Shown here piece after piece: positions 17,436-27,063 of a stretch of 64,000 bases of DNA. Made by a program: the position numbers and the translations under genes. Each line of letters opens with the position of its first letter. Within the stretch, counting starts at the first letter, position 1. This stretch comes from Bacteroidota bacterium (GTDB lineage: Bacteria > Bacteroidota > Bacteroidia > Chitinophagales > Chitinophagaceae), in NCBI GenBank assembly GCA_023423835.1, contig JAFAEW010000043.1, positions 5,889-69,888 of the forward strand. The letters run 5' to 3'. Under the pieces are notes generated by a model that was not told the origin of the DNA, did not search any database, and saw only the letters and a program-made list of their open reading frames with translations.

Positions 17436-19973
17436 ATGAACAAAACTGACAGACGAAAAATTGCCTTATGTTTTATTTTTCCGCTGATCCTTTTATCGCA
17501 GGGTAAACTACTAAAAGCGCAGACGAATTGGTTTGCAGACGGTTATCATGGCGGCGTTTATGGACATTATCCGTTATGGGTAACGCAATTCATGGCCGAC
17601 ACCCTAAACCGGTATGGCGACTGGATGATTAATGTCGAGATCGAACCCGAAACCTGGGATACTGTAAAAGTACTTGACCCGAAAGGTTACGCCGCCTTTT
17701 CAAAGCTGTTTTCCGATCAGACCTCCCGGGGGAGAATAGAATACGTAAATCCGTCTTACGGTCAAAGCTATCTGTTTAATATCAACGGCGAAAGTGTGAT
17801 CCGTCAGTTCCAGTTTGGAATCAACAGCCTGAAGCAACATTTTCCGACTGCGAAATTTACCACCTACTCGTCTGAGGAGCCATGCTTTACGTCAGCGCTT
17901 CCACAAATCCTTTCTTCCCTTGGGTTTACCCATGCGGTGTTAAAAAATCCCAACACCTGCTGGGGCGGTTATACTAGGGCCTTTGGAGGTGAAACAGTAA
18001 ACTGGATCGGACCCGATGGTACTTCAATCCTGACCGCCCCAAGATATGCCAGCGAGGAGTTGGAGCCGAACTCGACCTGGCAAACCACTGCCTGGAATAA
18101 TTCACCTTCTTATATCGAAGCGGCCTTCGCACAAGGTATCCGTCATCCCGTTGGAATGTGTTTACAGGATGCCGGTTGGCGCAATGGCCGCTGGCTCGGC
18201 AGCCTGCAGGGGAAAAATACAAGTTATACTACCTGGCGGAATTATTTCTCCAATATAGCAAACAAGGAAAGCCAGGAAAGCTGGCGGGTTTCGCAGGAAG
18301 ACATTCAGGTGAGCCTTGTTTGGGGTTCGCAGGTGTTGCAGCAAATTGCACAACAGGTACGGTTCTCTGAAAATAAGATCACCCGTGCTGAAAAGCTGGC
18401 TTCTCTGGCAAAACTGTATGTTGGCCTTGCGTATCCGGAAGACAGCTTGAATGCCGCCTGGCGAACCCTTCTACTTGCACAGCATCATGACTGCTGGATT
18501 GTTCCGTATAACGGCGTACACGGAAGTACCTGGGCCGATAAAGTAAAAGTTTGGACCGGATTCACATCTGACAAAAGCGATGAAATTATGCACCGTTCAG
18601 CCGAGGCGTTGGCGGGAAAATCGCCCCAATCTCCGGCTAACTATGCAATTTTTAATACAACCGGGTTCAACAGGGAGGAGGTAATCAGCCTTCCGAAAAA
18701 CCTGCTTCGGTCTGAAGGCGATGATTCAAAGACGCCGGTTTTTGAAGGCGCGCAATTATTCAGAGTAAAGGTGCCTGCCATGGGTTATGCCGTTTTTGAT
18801 CTTTCTGATATAGAAAATAACAGTGAGGAAGGCGCAAAGGTTGCTGTGTCAGAAGACGGAATCTGCACAATGGAAACCGATTTATATAAGATAACAATCG
18901 ATGCAGAAAAGGGCGGTGCCATCTCCAGCCTTATAGCGAAGCAGTTGCACAATAAGGAATTCGTTGATCAGGACAATCCGGTTTTAAATTCCTTAAGAGG
19001 TAATTTCTACAAAAATGGCGGCTTGCTTTCCAGTACGGGAAGCAAAGCAGAGATTGCCATTATTGAAAACGGGCCTTTAAGAATAAAGGTTGAAGTGCGT
19101 GGATCAATAGGGGAAAGCAGCTACAAACAAACCGTGCAACTCACACAAGGCGATGTAAAGATTGAATGTAGATTGCAGGTCGAATATTCCGGTGACCTTC
19201 GGGTAGGCGAAGATTATATGCAGGATTCGGGATACAGTGCAACAGACCTTCACAAGGCGTTTTACAATGATACCTCTAAGCTTATCGCGATTTTTCCACT
19301 GGCATTGTCAAACCAAAAGGTCTATAAAGATGCACCTTTTGATGTTACGGAAAGCAAACTGAAAAGCACCTTCTTCAACCGTTGGGACAGCATTAAGAAT
19401 AACATTATCCTAAATTGGGTTGATATAACCGATGCCGATAACAACTATGGATTCGCAATTCTGTCTGACCATACCACAAGCTATGTTCATGGTGAGAATT
19501 TTCCTCCCGGCCTGACTGTGCAATATGCCGGAGTTGGGTTATGGGGAAGAAATTACCGTACAGATGATGCAACTGACATGAGCTACGCTTTCATTCCCCA
19601 CAAAGGCAAATGGGATGAGGAAGGATTGTTTAAGGAAACGGAAAAATGGAATTTTCCCCTGTACGCAATCCCTTCAACTGAGGAAGCCGGTACGAAAAGA
19701 TCGCTCGTTAACACGGGTGAAACGGGCTGGCAGATCACCGCAATTACTTATGAGGGCAACGATCTGTTAATAAGATTTTTTAATGCAGAAGGAGGCGCGG
19801 AAGAACATACCATTAACTTTGATTGCAAAGCGGATGATGTGCAATTGGTTGAACTGAATCTCGAACAAATACAAACGCTATCACCGCGGCTTCAGGCAGG
19901 GAAGGTGAGTGTGAGACTGGCAATTCCGCGTTTCGGACTCAGGACGGTGAGGTTGATAAATCCCGCCCCATAA
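17436..19973 (+). CDS. GH38-type alpha-mannosidase with non-canonical catalytic motifs
   Basis: An 845-residue exported protein (signal ending LLKAQ). The N-terminal domain reads as a GH38 alpha-mannosidase catalytic barrel; the mid-domain motif LLLAQHHDCWIVPYN (about 344-358) matches the family's HHD segment, and a C-terminal beta-sandwich domain follows. Two key motifs differ from classical GH38. The first metal-binding motif (HxD in animal enzymes) is DGYHGGVYGHYP at 35-46, and the nucleophile segment (IDPFGH in classical members) is SSEEPCFTSALPQIL at 145-159, with Glu148 where Asp is expected. It may be a divergent subfamily with changed chemistry or substrate. It lies 24 bp before the LacI gene in the same unit. 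Confidence 0.8.
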   Translation: MNKTDRRKIALCFIFPLILLSQGKLLKAQTNWFADGYHGGVYGHYPLWVTQFMADTLNRYGDWMINVEIEPETWDTVKVLDPKGYAAFSKLFSDQTSRGRIEYVNPSYGQSYLFNINGESVIRQFQFGINSLKQHFPTAKFTTYSSEEPCFTSALPQILSSLGFTHAVLKNPNTCWGGYTRAFGGETVNWIGPDGTSILTAPRYASEELEPNSTWQTTAWNNSPSYIEAAFAQGIRHPVGMCLQDAGWRNGRWLGSLQGKNTSYTTWRNYFSNIANKESQESWRVSQEDIQVSLVWGSQVLQQIAQQVRFSENKITRAEKLASLAKLYVGLAYPEDSLNAAWRTLLLAQHHDCWIVPYNGVHGSTWADKVKVWTGFTSDKSDEIMHRSAEALAGKSPQSPANYAIFNTTGFNREEVISLPKNLLRSEGDDSKTPVFEGAQLFRVKVPAMGYAVFDLSDIENNSEEGAKVAVSEDGICTMETDLYKITIDAEKGGAISSLIAKQLHNKEFVDQDNPVLNSLRGNFYKNGGLLSSTGSKAEIAIIENGPLRIKVEVRGSIGESSYKQTVQLTQGDVKIECRLQVEYSGDLRVGEDYMQDSGYSATDLHKAFYNDTSKLIAIFPLALSNQKVYKDAPFDVTESKLKSTFFNRWDSIKNNIILNWVDITDADNNYGFAILSDHTTSYVHGENFPPGLTVQYAGVGLWGRNYRTDDATDMSYAFIPHKGKWDEEGLFKETEKWNFPLYAIPSTEEAGTKRSLVNTGETGWQITAITYEGNDLLIRFFNAEGGAEEHTINFDCKADDVQLVELNLEQIQTLSPRLQAGKVSVRLAIPRFGLRTVRLINPAP

Positions 19974-19997
19974 CCCGGGCTTCTTCAAAAACCAATA

Positions 19998-21014
19998 ATG
20001 ATGAAAGAAATAACCATTAAGGATATTGCCCGGTTAGCCGCCGTCGCGCCTTCAACCGTATCACTCGTATTGAATGGCAAGGCGAAACAAGGGCGAATCA
20101 GTGCCCGGTTGGCTGAAAAGATACGGGTAATTGCACTCGAAAAGGGCTATCAGCCAAACCAGGTTGCTGTAAGCCTGAGAACCGGAAGTTCAAAAATCCT
20201 TGGATTGATCATAGAAGATATATCAAACATATTTTTTGCCCGTCTTGCAAAAGATATCGAAGACGCGGCGGAAAAATACGGATATAAGGTTTTGTACTGC
20301 AGCACAGAGAATAAAACGGACAAGGGAAATGAACTGATTAATTTGTTTTTCCAGAGTAAGGTAGACGGTTACCTTATCAGTCCAACAGCCGGAATGGAGA
20401 AGAAAGTAAGCGAATTATTGGTGGCTCAACAACCGGTTGTTTTAATCGATCGATATTTTCCTTCCTTGCAGGCTCCCTATGTGCTATCAGACAATGATAA
20501 GGGCGCTTCTGAAGCTATCAGCTTTTTAATTGAGAAGGGATACCGCGCTATTGGCCTGGTAACATCCGACTTCTTACTGCTGAATCCACAACAGCGTGAA
20601 TCTGCTTATACTAAAACCCTCAAACAATATAACATTCCATTTGATCCTTCATTTGTCCTGAGAATTGCTTATGCCACACAACATACCGAAGCCGTTCAGC
20701 TTATTCAGGATTTTATCAGAGACAACCCTTCCATGGATGCAATTTTCTTTACAACCAATTATTTAGGATTGCATGGATTGGCTGCCATTAATAAACTCAA
20801 TCTGAAAATTCCTGAGCAAATGGCTGTTATTTGCTTCGATGACCATGATGTGTTTGAGTTATACCGGCCCGGTATTACTGCGGTAAGACAAAATATTAAA
20901 GTGATCGCAGATACGGCTGTAAATGTTCTAATGCATCAACTTGACCGCAAATCCAGGGAAATAAAAACCGATTACGTTATTCCAACCGATTTTATCGTTC
21001 GCGACTCTGCTTAA
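19998..21014 (+). CDS. LacI-family transcriptional regulator
   Basis: A 338-residue regulator. The N-terminal helix-turn-helix and hinge are clear (TIKDIARLAAVAPSTVSLVLNG, residues about 5-26, followed by ARLAEKIRVIALEKGYQPNQVA). The rest is a periplasmic-binding-protein-like ligand domain (LGLIIEDISNIFFA, DGYLISPT, VICFDDHDVFELY). Such proteins usually repress sugar genes until a sugar or sugar phosphate binds. It is the last gene of the SGNH-GH38 unit, 24 bp downstream of GH38, and is a likely controller of the locus alongside the ECF factor. A terminator follows. Confidence 0.93.
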   Translation: MMKEITIKDIARLAAVAPSTVSLVLNGKAKQGRISARLAEKIRVIALEKGYQPNQVAVSLRTGSSKILGLIIEDISNIFFARLAKDIEDAAEKYGYKVLYCSTENKTDKGNELINLFFQSKVDGYLISPTAGMEKKVSELLVAQQPVVLIDRYFPSLQAPYVLSDNDKGASEAISFLIEKGYRAIGLVTSDFLLLNPQQRESAYTKTLKQYNIPFDPSFVLRIAYATQHTEAVQLIQDFIRDNPSMDAIFFTTNYLGLHGLAAINKLNLKIPEQMAVICFDDHDVFELYRPGITAVRQNIKVIADTAVNVLMHQLDRKSREIKTDYVIPTDFIVRDSA

Positions 21015-21109
21015 AACCAAAAGACGAGCGCAACCTGTTTCTACCATTCCTGGGCGGTAAACCTACAATTTCTCTATTTTCTATTTCAAAACGGATGTGA
21101 TGTGAAATA

Positions 21110-21147
21110 GATCAGGCATCGCTTCCTCCCGAAAACGATGCCCGATC
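21110..21147. terminator. Terminator hairpin between convergent LacI and peptidase genes
   Basis: GATCAGGCATCG (21110-21121) pairs with CGATGCCCGATC (21136-21147), with one G-T pair and a 14-nt loop. A T-rich stretch follows on the plus side. It lies between two converging stop codons and probably ends the LacI transcript, perhaps both. Confidence 0.65.
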
Positions 21148-21160
21148 ATAAATTTAAAGG

Positions 21161-23284
21161 TTATTTTTTATACTCCAATCCCATATTGTACAATAAAAAT
21201 CCCCATTTGTCGGCCTGTTCGTCAATGATCATTGACGTAGGTTTTCCGGCGCCGTGTCCTGCCTTTGTTTCAATACGAATTAAGACTGGGTTATCGCAAC
21301 TTTGTGCAGTCTGCAATCCTGCAGCGAATTTGAAGGAATGCGCCGGCACTACACGGTCATCATGATCACCGGTGGTAACCATTGTGGCCGGATAGCAGGT
21401 TCCTTTTTTGATGTTGTGTACCGGCGAATAACGATAGAGGTATTCAAACATTTCCTTACTGTCTTCGGCCGTTCCATAGTCATATGCCCAGCCTGCGCCG
21501 GCTGTGAATTTATTGTAACGGAGCATATCCATTACACCCACAGCAGGAAAGCAAACACGGTAAAGATCCGGTCGTTGGGTCATACAGGCACCAACGAGCA
21601 GCCCTCCGTTTGATCCTCCTGAAATTGCCAGATAATCTTTTGAGGTATAATTTTCTTTGATCAGGTATTCGGCAGCGGCAATGAAATCGTCAAACACGTT
21701 TTGTTTCTGCATCTTCGTTCCGGCATTATGCCATTCATCGCCATATTCTCCACCGCCTCTCAGGTTGGCAACGGCATAAATTCCGCCATTTTCCATAAAT
21801 ACCATATTGCTTACGCTGAAAGAAGGTGTGAGGCTGATATTGAATCCGCCATAAGCGTACAGCATCAGCGGATTCTTTCCGTTTTGCTGCATTCCCTTCT
21901 TATAGGTGATGATCATTGGAATTTTGGTGCCGTCTTTCGAATTATAAAATACCTGCCTGCTTTCATACAGATCGGTGTTGATTTTAATGTCCGGCTTTCT
22001 ATATAATTCGGATTTGCCGGTATTTACATCGTATTTAAAAATCGTGGGCGGATACACATAAGAAGTGAAGCTGTAATACCCTGTTTTTTCCGTTTCCTTC
22101 CCGCTGAAACCACCTGCAGTTCCCAATCCCGGAAATTCAACGGTGAATTCTTTTTTTCCATCCAGACTATACTGAATAACTTCTGAGGTTGCATCTTTTA
22201 TGTACTGGGCAAACAACTTTTTGCCGAGCGTGGATACATTTAATGGAAATTTTCCCTCCGGTATCAGATCTTTCCAGTTGTCGGAGGTTGGCTTATCGGC
22301 GGTGGTAACCACCAGTTTGCGGTTCGGTGCATTGAGGTTTGTTTCAATATATAACTTCCCGTTAGCGGAGGTCACAATTCCCTGTTCCGTTTCAAAACCG
22401 GTGACGATCGGAACAATGTCCGCACTCCCTTTCGACAAATCCATGATGTATAGTTCATTTCCGTAAGTAGCGTTTGCGGCGGAAATCACCAGATATTTTT
22501 GATCTTCGGTTACATAGCCGCCAATGTACCGTCTCGGTGTTTTTTCTCCTCCAAATACCAGCTTATCTTCCGATTGGGGCGTGCCGAGTTTGTGGTAATA
22601 CAATTTGTGGAATTGTGTTTTTCCCGAAAGTTCACTTCCTTCTTTTGGTTTATCGTAGCTGCTGTAGTAAAATCCGTCATTTTTATACCAGGAAGTACCG
22701 CTGAACTTTACGTCTCGAAGCGTGTCATCCAAAGGCTTTTTTGATTTTGTATCGATGATGATGACTTTTCTCCAGTCTGATCCGCCTTCTGAAATTTGAT
22801 ACGCCGCCAGCGATCCGTCTTTTGTAAAGGAGATGCCGGCCAGGGAAGTGGTTCCATCGGTCGAAAATTTATTCGGATCTAAAAATACCTCCGGCTGCCC
22901 TTTATCTTTTTGCCGGTAGAGAACCGACTGGTTTTGCAGTCCGTCATTTTTGTAGAAATAGGTATAATCGCCTTCTTTAAAAGGAGCGGAAACTTTTTCG
23001 TAATTCCATAATTCCGTCAGGCGCTCCTTAATGGCATTTCTAAACGGAATCTGACTGAGGTATTTGTTGGTTACCGCATTTTCTCTGATCACCCAATCTT
23101 TGGTCTGCTGCGACCGGTCATCTTCGAGCCAGCGGTAAGGATCTGAAACCATCGTTCCAAAATAATTATCCGTTTGTTCAACAGTTTCAGTCCTAGGATA
23201 GGTACCGTTAAAAGCACCCGGTTTTTGGGCCGAAACCGCTGCGACGGAGAGTAATGAAATTGAACTCAAAATAAAAGTTTTCAT
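21161..23284 (-). CDS. Prolyl oligopeptidase family serine peptidase (S9A)
   Basis: A 707-residue exported peptidase (signal peptide ending AAVSAQ). The N-terminal part after YPRTETVEQTDNYFGTMVSDPYRWLEDD is the usual start of the S9A family, followed by a beta-propeller. The C-terminal alpha/beta-hydrolase domain has the nucleophile in SGGSNGGLL (Ser558), the Asp in TGDHDDRVVPAHSF and the His in KAGHGAGKP. It cleaves short peptides after proline. The length is normal for bacterial members. It is a single gene, convergent with the LacI regulator and divergent from the ribosomal protein cluster. Confidence 0.93.
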   Translation of the reverse strand: MKTFILSSISLLSVAAVSAQKPGAFNGTYPRTETVEQTDNYFGTMVSDPYRWLEDDRSQQTKDWVIRENAVTNKYLSQIPFRNAIKERLTELWNYEKVSAPFKEGDYTYFYKNDGLQNQSVLYRQKDKGQPEVFLDPNKFSTDGTTSLAGISFTKDGSLAAYQISEGGSDWRKVIIIDTKSKKPLDDTLRDVKFSGTSWYKNDGFYYSSYDKPKEGSELSGKTQFHKLYYHKLGTPQSEDKLVFGGEKTPRRYIGGYVTEDQKYLVISAANATYGNELYIMDLSKGSADIVPIVTGFETEQGIVTSANGKLYIETNLNAPNRKLVVTTADKPTSDNWKDLIPEGKFPLNVSTLGKKLFAQYIKDATSEVIQYSLDGKKEFTVEFPGLGTAGGFSGKETEKTGYYSFTSYVYPPTIFKYDVNTGKSELYRKPDIKINTDLYESRQVFYNSKDGTKIPMIITYKKGMQQNGKNPLMLYAYGGFNISLTPSFSVSNMVFMENGGIYAVANLRGGGEYGDEWHNAGTKMQKQNVFDDFIAAAEYLIKENYTSKDYLAISGGSNGGLLVGACMTQRPDLYRVCFPAVGVMDMLRYNKFTAGAGWAYDYGTAEDSKEMFEYLYRYSPVHNIKKGTCYPATMVTTGDHDDRVVPAHSFKFAAGLQTAQSCDNPVLIRIETKAGHGAGKPTSMIIDEQADKWGFLLYNMGLEYKK

Positions 23285-23506
23285 GTTGACAATTTAAAGG
23301 TGCTAAAGATAAGCCTAGAAACTGAGTTATGAAGGGGAGAAGCGGATATTAGCCAGCTTGAACCGGTAGCGGCTTTTGTACAAGAGGTTTTGAAAAAGGC
23401 TTTGTTCTAAAAGTCCTCCGATGACCCTTCCAAATATTTGCAGGCGGCTTTTCCCAACTTTTCGCCAAAAAACCTCGCTTTTGGCTGAAAAATTATTTTG
23501 AAATTC

Positions 23507-23537
23507 TTGTTTATTTCAAAACCCGCTCTTACCTTTG
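23507..23537 (+). promoter_or_regulatory. Bacteroidota housekeeping promoter of the S10 operon
   Basis: A -33 TTG at 23507-23509 is followed after 20 bp by TACCTTTG at 23530-23537, which fits the Bacteroidota TAnnTTTG -7 element. The predicted start is near 23540, giving a leader of about 28 nt before rpsJ. Confidence 0.75.
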
Positions 23538-23567
23538 CGCTCCCAAAGTGAAAAATTGGGTAACAAT

Positions 23568-23873
23568 ATGTCTCAAAGAATCCGCATAAAATTACAGTCA
23601 TACGATCACAGTCTGGTTGATAAATCAGCAGAAAAAATTGTGAAGACGGTGAGAAATACGGGTGCAGTGGTAACCGGTCCAATTCCTTTACCTACCCGTA
23701 AGAAAATTTTTACCGTATTGCGTTCACCGCACGTTAATAAGAAGAGCCGTGAACAGTTTCAGCTGGCAACGCATAAGCGTTTGCTCGATATTTATACTTC
23801 GTCTTCCAGAACCGTGGATGCGTTGAGTAAGTTGGATTTACCCTCAGGAGTTGAGGTTGAGATCAAAGCCTAA
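23568..23873 (+). CDS. rpsJ: 30S ribosomal protein S10
   Basis: A 101-residue protein with the S10 sequence from the start ([23 protein letters not shown]) through [28 protein letters not shown] to the C-terminal [10 protein letters not shown]10 binds the 30S head and, in many bacteria, also the antitermination factor NusB. The ATG at 23568 is used; an in-frame codon 11 triplets upstream would add non-homologous residues. It is the first gene of the cluster, with a promoter directly upstream; the str genes (rpsL, rpsG, fusA) are not upstream. It is followed by an unusually long 282-bp spacer. Confidence 0.97.
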   Translation: MSQRIRIKLQSYDHSLVDKSAEKIVKTVRNTGAVVTGPIPLPTRKKIFTVLRSPHVNKKSREQFQLATHKRLLDIYTSSSRTVDALSKLDLPSGVEVEIKA

Positions 23874-24155
23874 TGGCAAAAGTTTATCCGGTCCCCGAGC
23901 CAGGATGAAAAAGTTCTTTGCGTTATCTGCCAATCTTTAAAAGGAGAAAGCAGCTCTGACATTATGAAAAATGACTTAAATAGGTCAAACAAAATATAAA
24001 CAAGCCCTTCGAGGTTTGTTTACTGCCGGTACTTCTCCCTGCCTTTGAAATTCAGGGTGGGAACGAAAGAAAAGGTCGGCAGCGAACAAGGATTGAATTC
24101 TGCCCGTCAGTGGAATGTCCTCCATAACCTCGCGGCGCTACAAACCGCACAGACG
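23874..24155 (+). other. Long untranslated spacer between rpsJ and rplC, possible regulatory leader
   Basis: This 282-bp gap is several times longer than the other gaps in the cluster. It holds a hairpin AAACAAGCC (23998-24006) / GGTTTGTTT (24013-24021) with loop CTTCGA and one G-T pair, and no T run after it, so it does not look like a terminator. The frame of rplC stays open upstream to about 24045, but the extra residues do not resemble L3. No TAnnTTTG box was seen. A structured ribosomal protein leader is possible. Confidence 0.4.
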
Positions 24156-24773
24156 ATGAAAGGAATTATTGGAAAAAAAATTGGGATGACCAGCATCTTC
24201 ACTCCCGATGGACGGCAAACAGCCTGCACCATTATTGAAGCCGGTCCTTGCGTGGTTACCCAAATCAAAACGCAGGAAACCGATGGTTACAACGCCCTGC
24301 AACTAGCATTTGGTGAAAAGAAAGAAAAACACACCAACCAGTCACAGCTTAATCACTTCTCAAAAGCCCAAACCTCTCCCAAAAAATTTGTAAAAGAATT
24401 TCGCGATTACGCCATTGAAAAAAATCCCGGCGAAGCTATTACTGTTGACATTTTTACCGAAGGTGAAAAAGTGGACGTAGTAGGAACTTCAAAAGGAAAA
24501 GGATTTCAGGGTGTGGTAAAACGTCATGGCTTTCATGGTGTGGGCGAAGGTTCGCATGGTCAGCATGACCGTCAGCGTGCTCCCGGTTCTATCGGTGGAT
24601 CTTCTTATCCTTCAAGAGTTTTTAAAGGGATGAGAATGGCCGGAAGAATGGGCAATGACCGCGTTAAGCTTAAAGGTTTGAAGGTGGTAAAAATATTTAG
24701 TGAGAAAAATTATATTCTTGTGAGCGGCTCTGTTCCCGGTCATAACGGATCAATTGTTTTAATACAGAAATAA
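24156..24773 (+). CDS. rplC: 50S ribosomal protein L3
   Basis: A 205-residue protein starting [15 protein letters not shown], the usual L3 N-terminus. The conserved loop that reaches the peptidyl transferase centre is present ([35 protein letters not shown]), as is the C-terminal [13 protein letters not shown]. The start at 24156 is chosen because the in-frame upstream 37 residues do not match the family. L3 is an early assembly protein of the large subunit. rplD follows 18 bp downstream. Confidence 0.97.
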   Translation: MKGIIGKKIGMTSIFTPDGRQTACTIIEAGPCVVTQIKTQETDGYNALQLAFGEKKEKHTNQSQLNHFSKAQTSPKKFVKEFRDYAIEKNPGEAITVDIFTEGEKVDVVGTSKGKGFQGVVKRHGFHGVGEGSHGQHDRQRAPGSIGGSSYPSRVFKGMRMAGRMGNDRVKLKGLKVVKIFSEKNYILVSGSVPGHNGSIVLIQK

Positions 24774-24791
24774 TTCTTAATCTGAAAAAAC

Positions 24792-25430
24792 ATGCAAGTA
24801 GAAGTTTTAAATATAAAGGGAGAGAAGACGGGAAGAACCATTGAGCTGCCGGAAGAAATATTCGGTATGGAGCCTAATGACCATGTAATTTACCTGGCCG
24901 TTAAACAATACCAGGCCGCACAGCGCCAGGGAACCCACAAGGTAAAAACACGGGCTGAGGTGAAAGGATCAAGCAAAAAACTTCATCGTCAGAAAGGTAC
25001 CGGCGGATCCCGTAAAGGAAATATTCGCAACCCGCTTTACAAAGGCGGTGGTGTGATCTTCGGGCCCAAACCACACAGATATGAACTGAAGTTGAATAAG
25101 AAAGTGAAAGACCTCGCAAAAATGAGTGCCCTTTCTTATAAAGCAAAAGATAATGCAATTGTTGTGGTGGAGGAATTCGATATGGAAGTTCCGAAAACAA
25201 AACAGGTAATGGAAATTGCAAAAGCGTTGCAGGTGAGTGATAAGAAAACATTAATGATCGTTTCAGACTGCAGCGATAACCTGTATCTGAGCTGTCGCAA
25301 TGTTCCCAATCTTGCCACTGCCATGATCGCTGATATCAATACTTATGATATCCTGAATGCAGATGTACTTGTTTTCACCGAAAACGCAGCAAAAATATTT
25401 ACCGAAGAAGAAGCGACTGTAGAAGCTTAA
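24792..25430 (+). CDS. rplD: 50S ribosomal protein L4
   Basis: A 212-residue L4 protein. The extended loop that lines the exit tunnel is seen in GSSKKLHRQKGTGGSRKGNIRN and GGGVIFGPKPHRYE. In E. coli L4 also represses its own operon by acting on the S10 leader; whether that holds here is unknown. It is separated from rplC by 18 bp and from rplW by 29 bp. Confidence 0.97.
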   Translation: MQVEVLNIKGEKTGRTIELPEEIFGMEPNDHVIYLAVKQYQAAQRQGTHKVKTRAEVKGSSKKLHRQKGTGGSRKGNIRNPLYKGGGVIFGPKPHRYELKLNKKVKDLAKMSALSYKAKDNAIVVVEEFDMEVPKTKQVMEIAKALQVSDKKTLMIVSDCSDNLYLSCRNVPNLATAMIADINTYDILNADVLVFTENAAKIFTEEEATVEA

Positions 25431-25459
25431 TAAAGGGAAAAATTTAAAAAATAATTGAA

Positions 25460-25759
25460 ATGAATCCAGCAGAAGTTTTAATAAAACCCTTGCTTACCGA
25501 AAAAGCAAATGCTCAGCAGGAAAAACTGAACAGATTTGCTTTTAAAGTAAACCGTAAGGCTAATAAGCTTGAGATTAAAAAAGCGGTTGAAGAATTTTAT
25601 GGAGTTACGGTGGCTGAAGTAAATACCATTGTTGTTCCGGGTAAGAACAAGACAAAGTTTACCAAATCGGGCTACATCAAAGGGGTAAAACCCGCCTATA
25701 AGAAGGCTTACATTACCGTAGCAGAAGGTGAAAAGATTGATTTGTACGAAAACATTTAG
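25460..25759 (+). CDS. rplW: 50S ribosomal protein L23
   Basis: A 99-residue L23 protein (LIKPLLTEKANAQQEKLNRFAFKVNRKANKLEIKKAVEEFYGV split over the first 50 residues). L23 lies at the tunnel exit and is the docking site of trigger factor and SRP. The basic loop VPGKNKTKFTKSGYIKG and the C-terminal YKKAYITVAEGEKID are typical. An 87-bp gap without a gene separates it from rplB. Confidence 0.95.
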   Translation: MNPAEVLIKPLLTEKANAQQEKLNRFAFKVNRKANKLEIKKAVEEFYGVTVAEVNTIVVPGKNKTKFTKSGYIKGVKPAYKKAYITVAEGEKIDLYENI

Positions 25760-25846
25760 TTCAATCACAAAAAAGAATGGCTTTCAACACAGCCGCAAAA
25801 GTTGAATCAATAACAAAAGGACCTCGAAGAGGGTAAATTTGAAGAT

Positions 25847-26686
25847 ATGGCAGTTAAAAAATATAAACCGGTCACCCCGGGTACAAGATGGAGAATCGGT
25901 AATGCTTATGCAGAGATTACCACTAATGAGCCGGAAAAGAGTTTATTAGAACCTCAGCACAATAAATCGGGCCGTAATGCACAGGGCCGCCGTACTACCA
26001 GATACAGAGGTGGCGGCAGCAAAAAGCATTATCGTATCATCGATTTCAAACGCGATAAGAGAGATATTGAGGCTACTGTTTCTACCATCGAATATGATCC
26101 CAACCGTTCCGCATTCATCGCATTGGTGGAATATGCAGATGGTGAAAAGAGATATATTCTTGCTCCCCAGGGTTTACAGGTAGGTACAAAGATCATGTCG
26201 GGCGACAGTGTGGCACCGGAAGTAGGCAATTGTCTTAAGATGCGCAATATGCCGTTAGGTACCAACATTCACAATATTGAATTACATCCCGGTCAGGGTG
26301 GAAAGCTTGCCAGAAGTGCCGGAGCCAGCGCGCAGCTCACCAATAAGGAAGAAAAATATGCCGTATTGAAAATGCCATCCGGGGAATTGCGAAAGGTGTT
26401 GATTGAAGGATATGCTACCGTTGGCGTTATTTCAAACAGCGATCACAGCCTTGAAAGACTGGGAAAAGCCGGTAGAAAACGCTGGAAAGGAATTCGTCCG
26501 CGTACACGTGGTGTAGCGATGAACCCGGTAGATCACCCGATGGGAGGTGGAGAAGGTAAAGCATCCGGTGGCCAGCCAAGAAGCAGAAACGGTCAATATT
26601 CAAGAGGGTTGAAAACACGTAAACAAAAAGGAAGCGACAAGCTGATTATCCAGAGAAGGGATGGCAAGAAACTTCCAAAAAGATAA
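25847..26686 (+). CDS. rplB: 50S ribosomal protein L2
   Basis: A 279-residue L2, close to the usual 273-276. Conserved parts are [16 protein letters not shown], the middle [18 protein letters not shown], and the C-terminal [18 protein letters not shown] region that approaches the peptidyl transferase centre. L2 is needed for subunit joining and peptidyl transfer. It lies 87 bp after rplW and 58 bp before rpsS. Confidence 0.97.
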   Translation: MAVKKYKPVTPGTRWRIGNAYAEITTNEPEKSLLEPQHNKSGRNAQGRRTTRYRGGGSKKHYRIIDFKRDKRDIEATVSTIEYDPNRSAFIALVEYADGEKRYILAPQGLQVGTKIMSGDSVAPEVGNCLKMRNMPLGTNIHNIELHPGQGGKLARSAGASAQLTNKEEKYAVLKMPSGELRKVLIEGYATVGVISNSDHSLERLGKAGRKRWKGIRPRTRGVAMNPVDHPMGGGEGKASGGQPRSRNGQYSRGLKTRKQKGSDKLIIQRRDGKKLPKR

Positions 26687-26744
26687 GCAATAGAAAAAGG
26701 GTAATTCCTTTACTAAAATTTATAAATTAAAAATTACTCATTCT

Positions 26745-27014
26745 ATGGGTCGTTCGATTAAAAAAGGTCCTTATGTAGATGTAAACCTCGAAGAAAAGGT
26801 GTTAGGCATCAATGAAGGCAAGAACAAGAAATCAGTTATTAAAACCTGGAGCCGCAGAAGCACCATCACGCCTGATTTTGTGGGTCATACTTTCGCTGTG
26901 CATAATGGCAATAAGTTCATACCGGTCTATGTAACTGAATTTATGGTAGGTCATAAGCTGGGAGAATTTGCTCCTACCAGGAATTTTAAAGGACATTCTG
27001 GAAGCAAAAAATAA
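26745..27014 (+). CDS. rpsS: 30S ribosomal protein S19
   Basis: An 89-residue S19 with the start [19 protein letters not shown] and the conserved [19 protein letters not shown] and [13 protein letters not shown] blocks. It binds 16S rRNA in the 30S head together with S13, whose gene is not in this window. It lies between rplB and rplV in the standard order. Confidence 0.97.
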   Translation: MGRSIKKGPYVDVNLEEKVLGINEGKNKKSVIKTWSRRSTITPDFVGHTFAVHNGNKFIPVYVTEFMVGHKLGEFAPTRNFKGHSGSKK

Positions 27015-27063
27015 ATTGGTTTTGACCGGATCAAACCGGCCAATCATAAAGAAATAACAAACA

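Noticed and set aside
24045..24155. In-frame upstream extension of rplC by 37 codons
   Set aside because: The added residues do not resemble L3, whose family N-terminus begins at the ATG at 24156.
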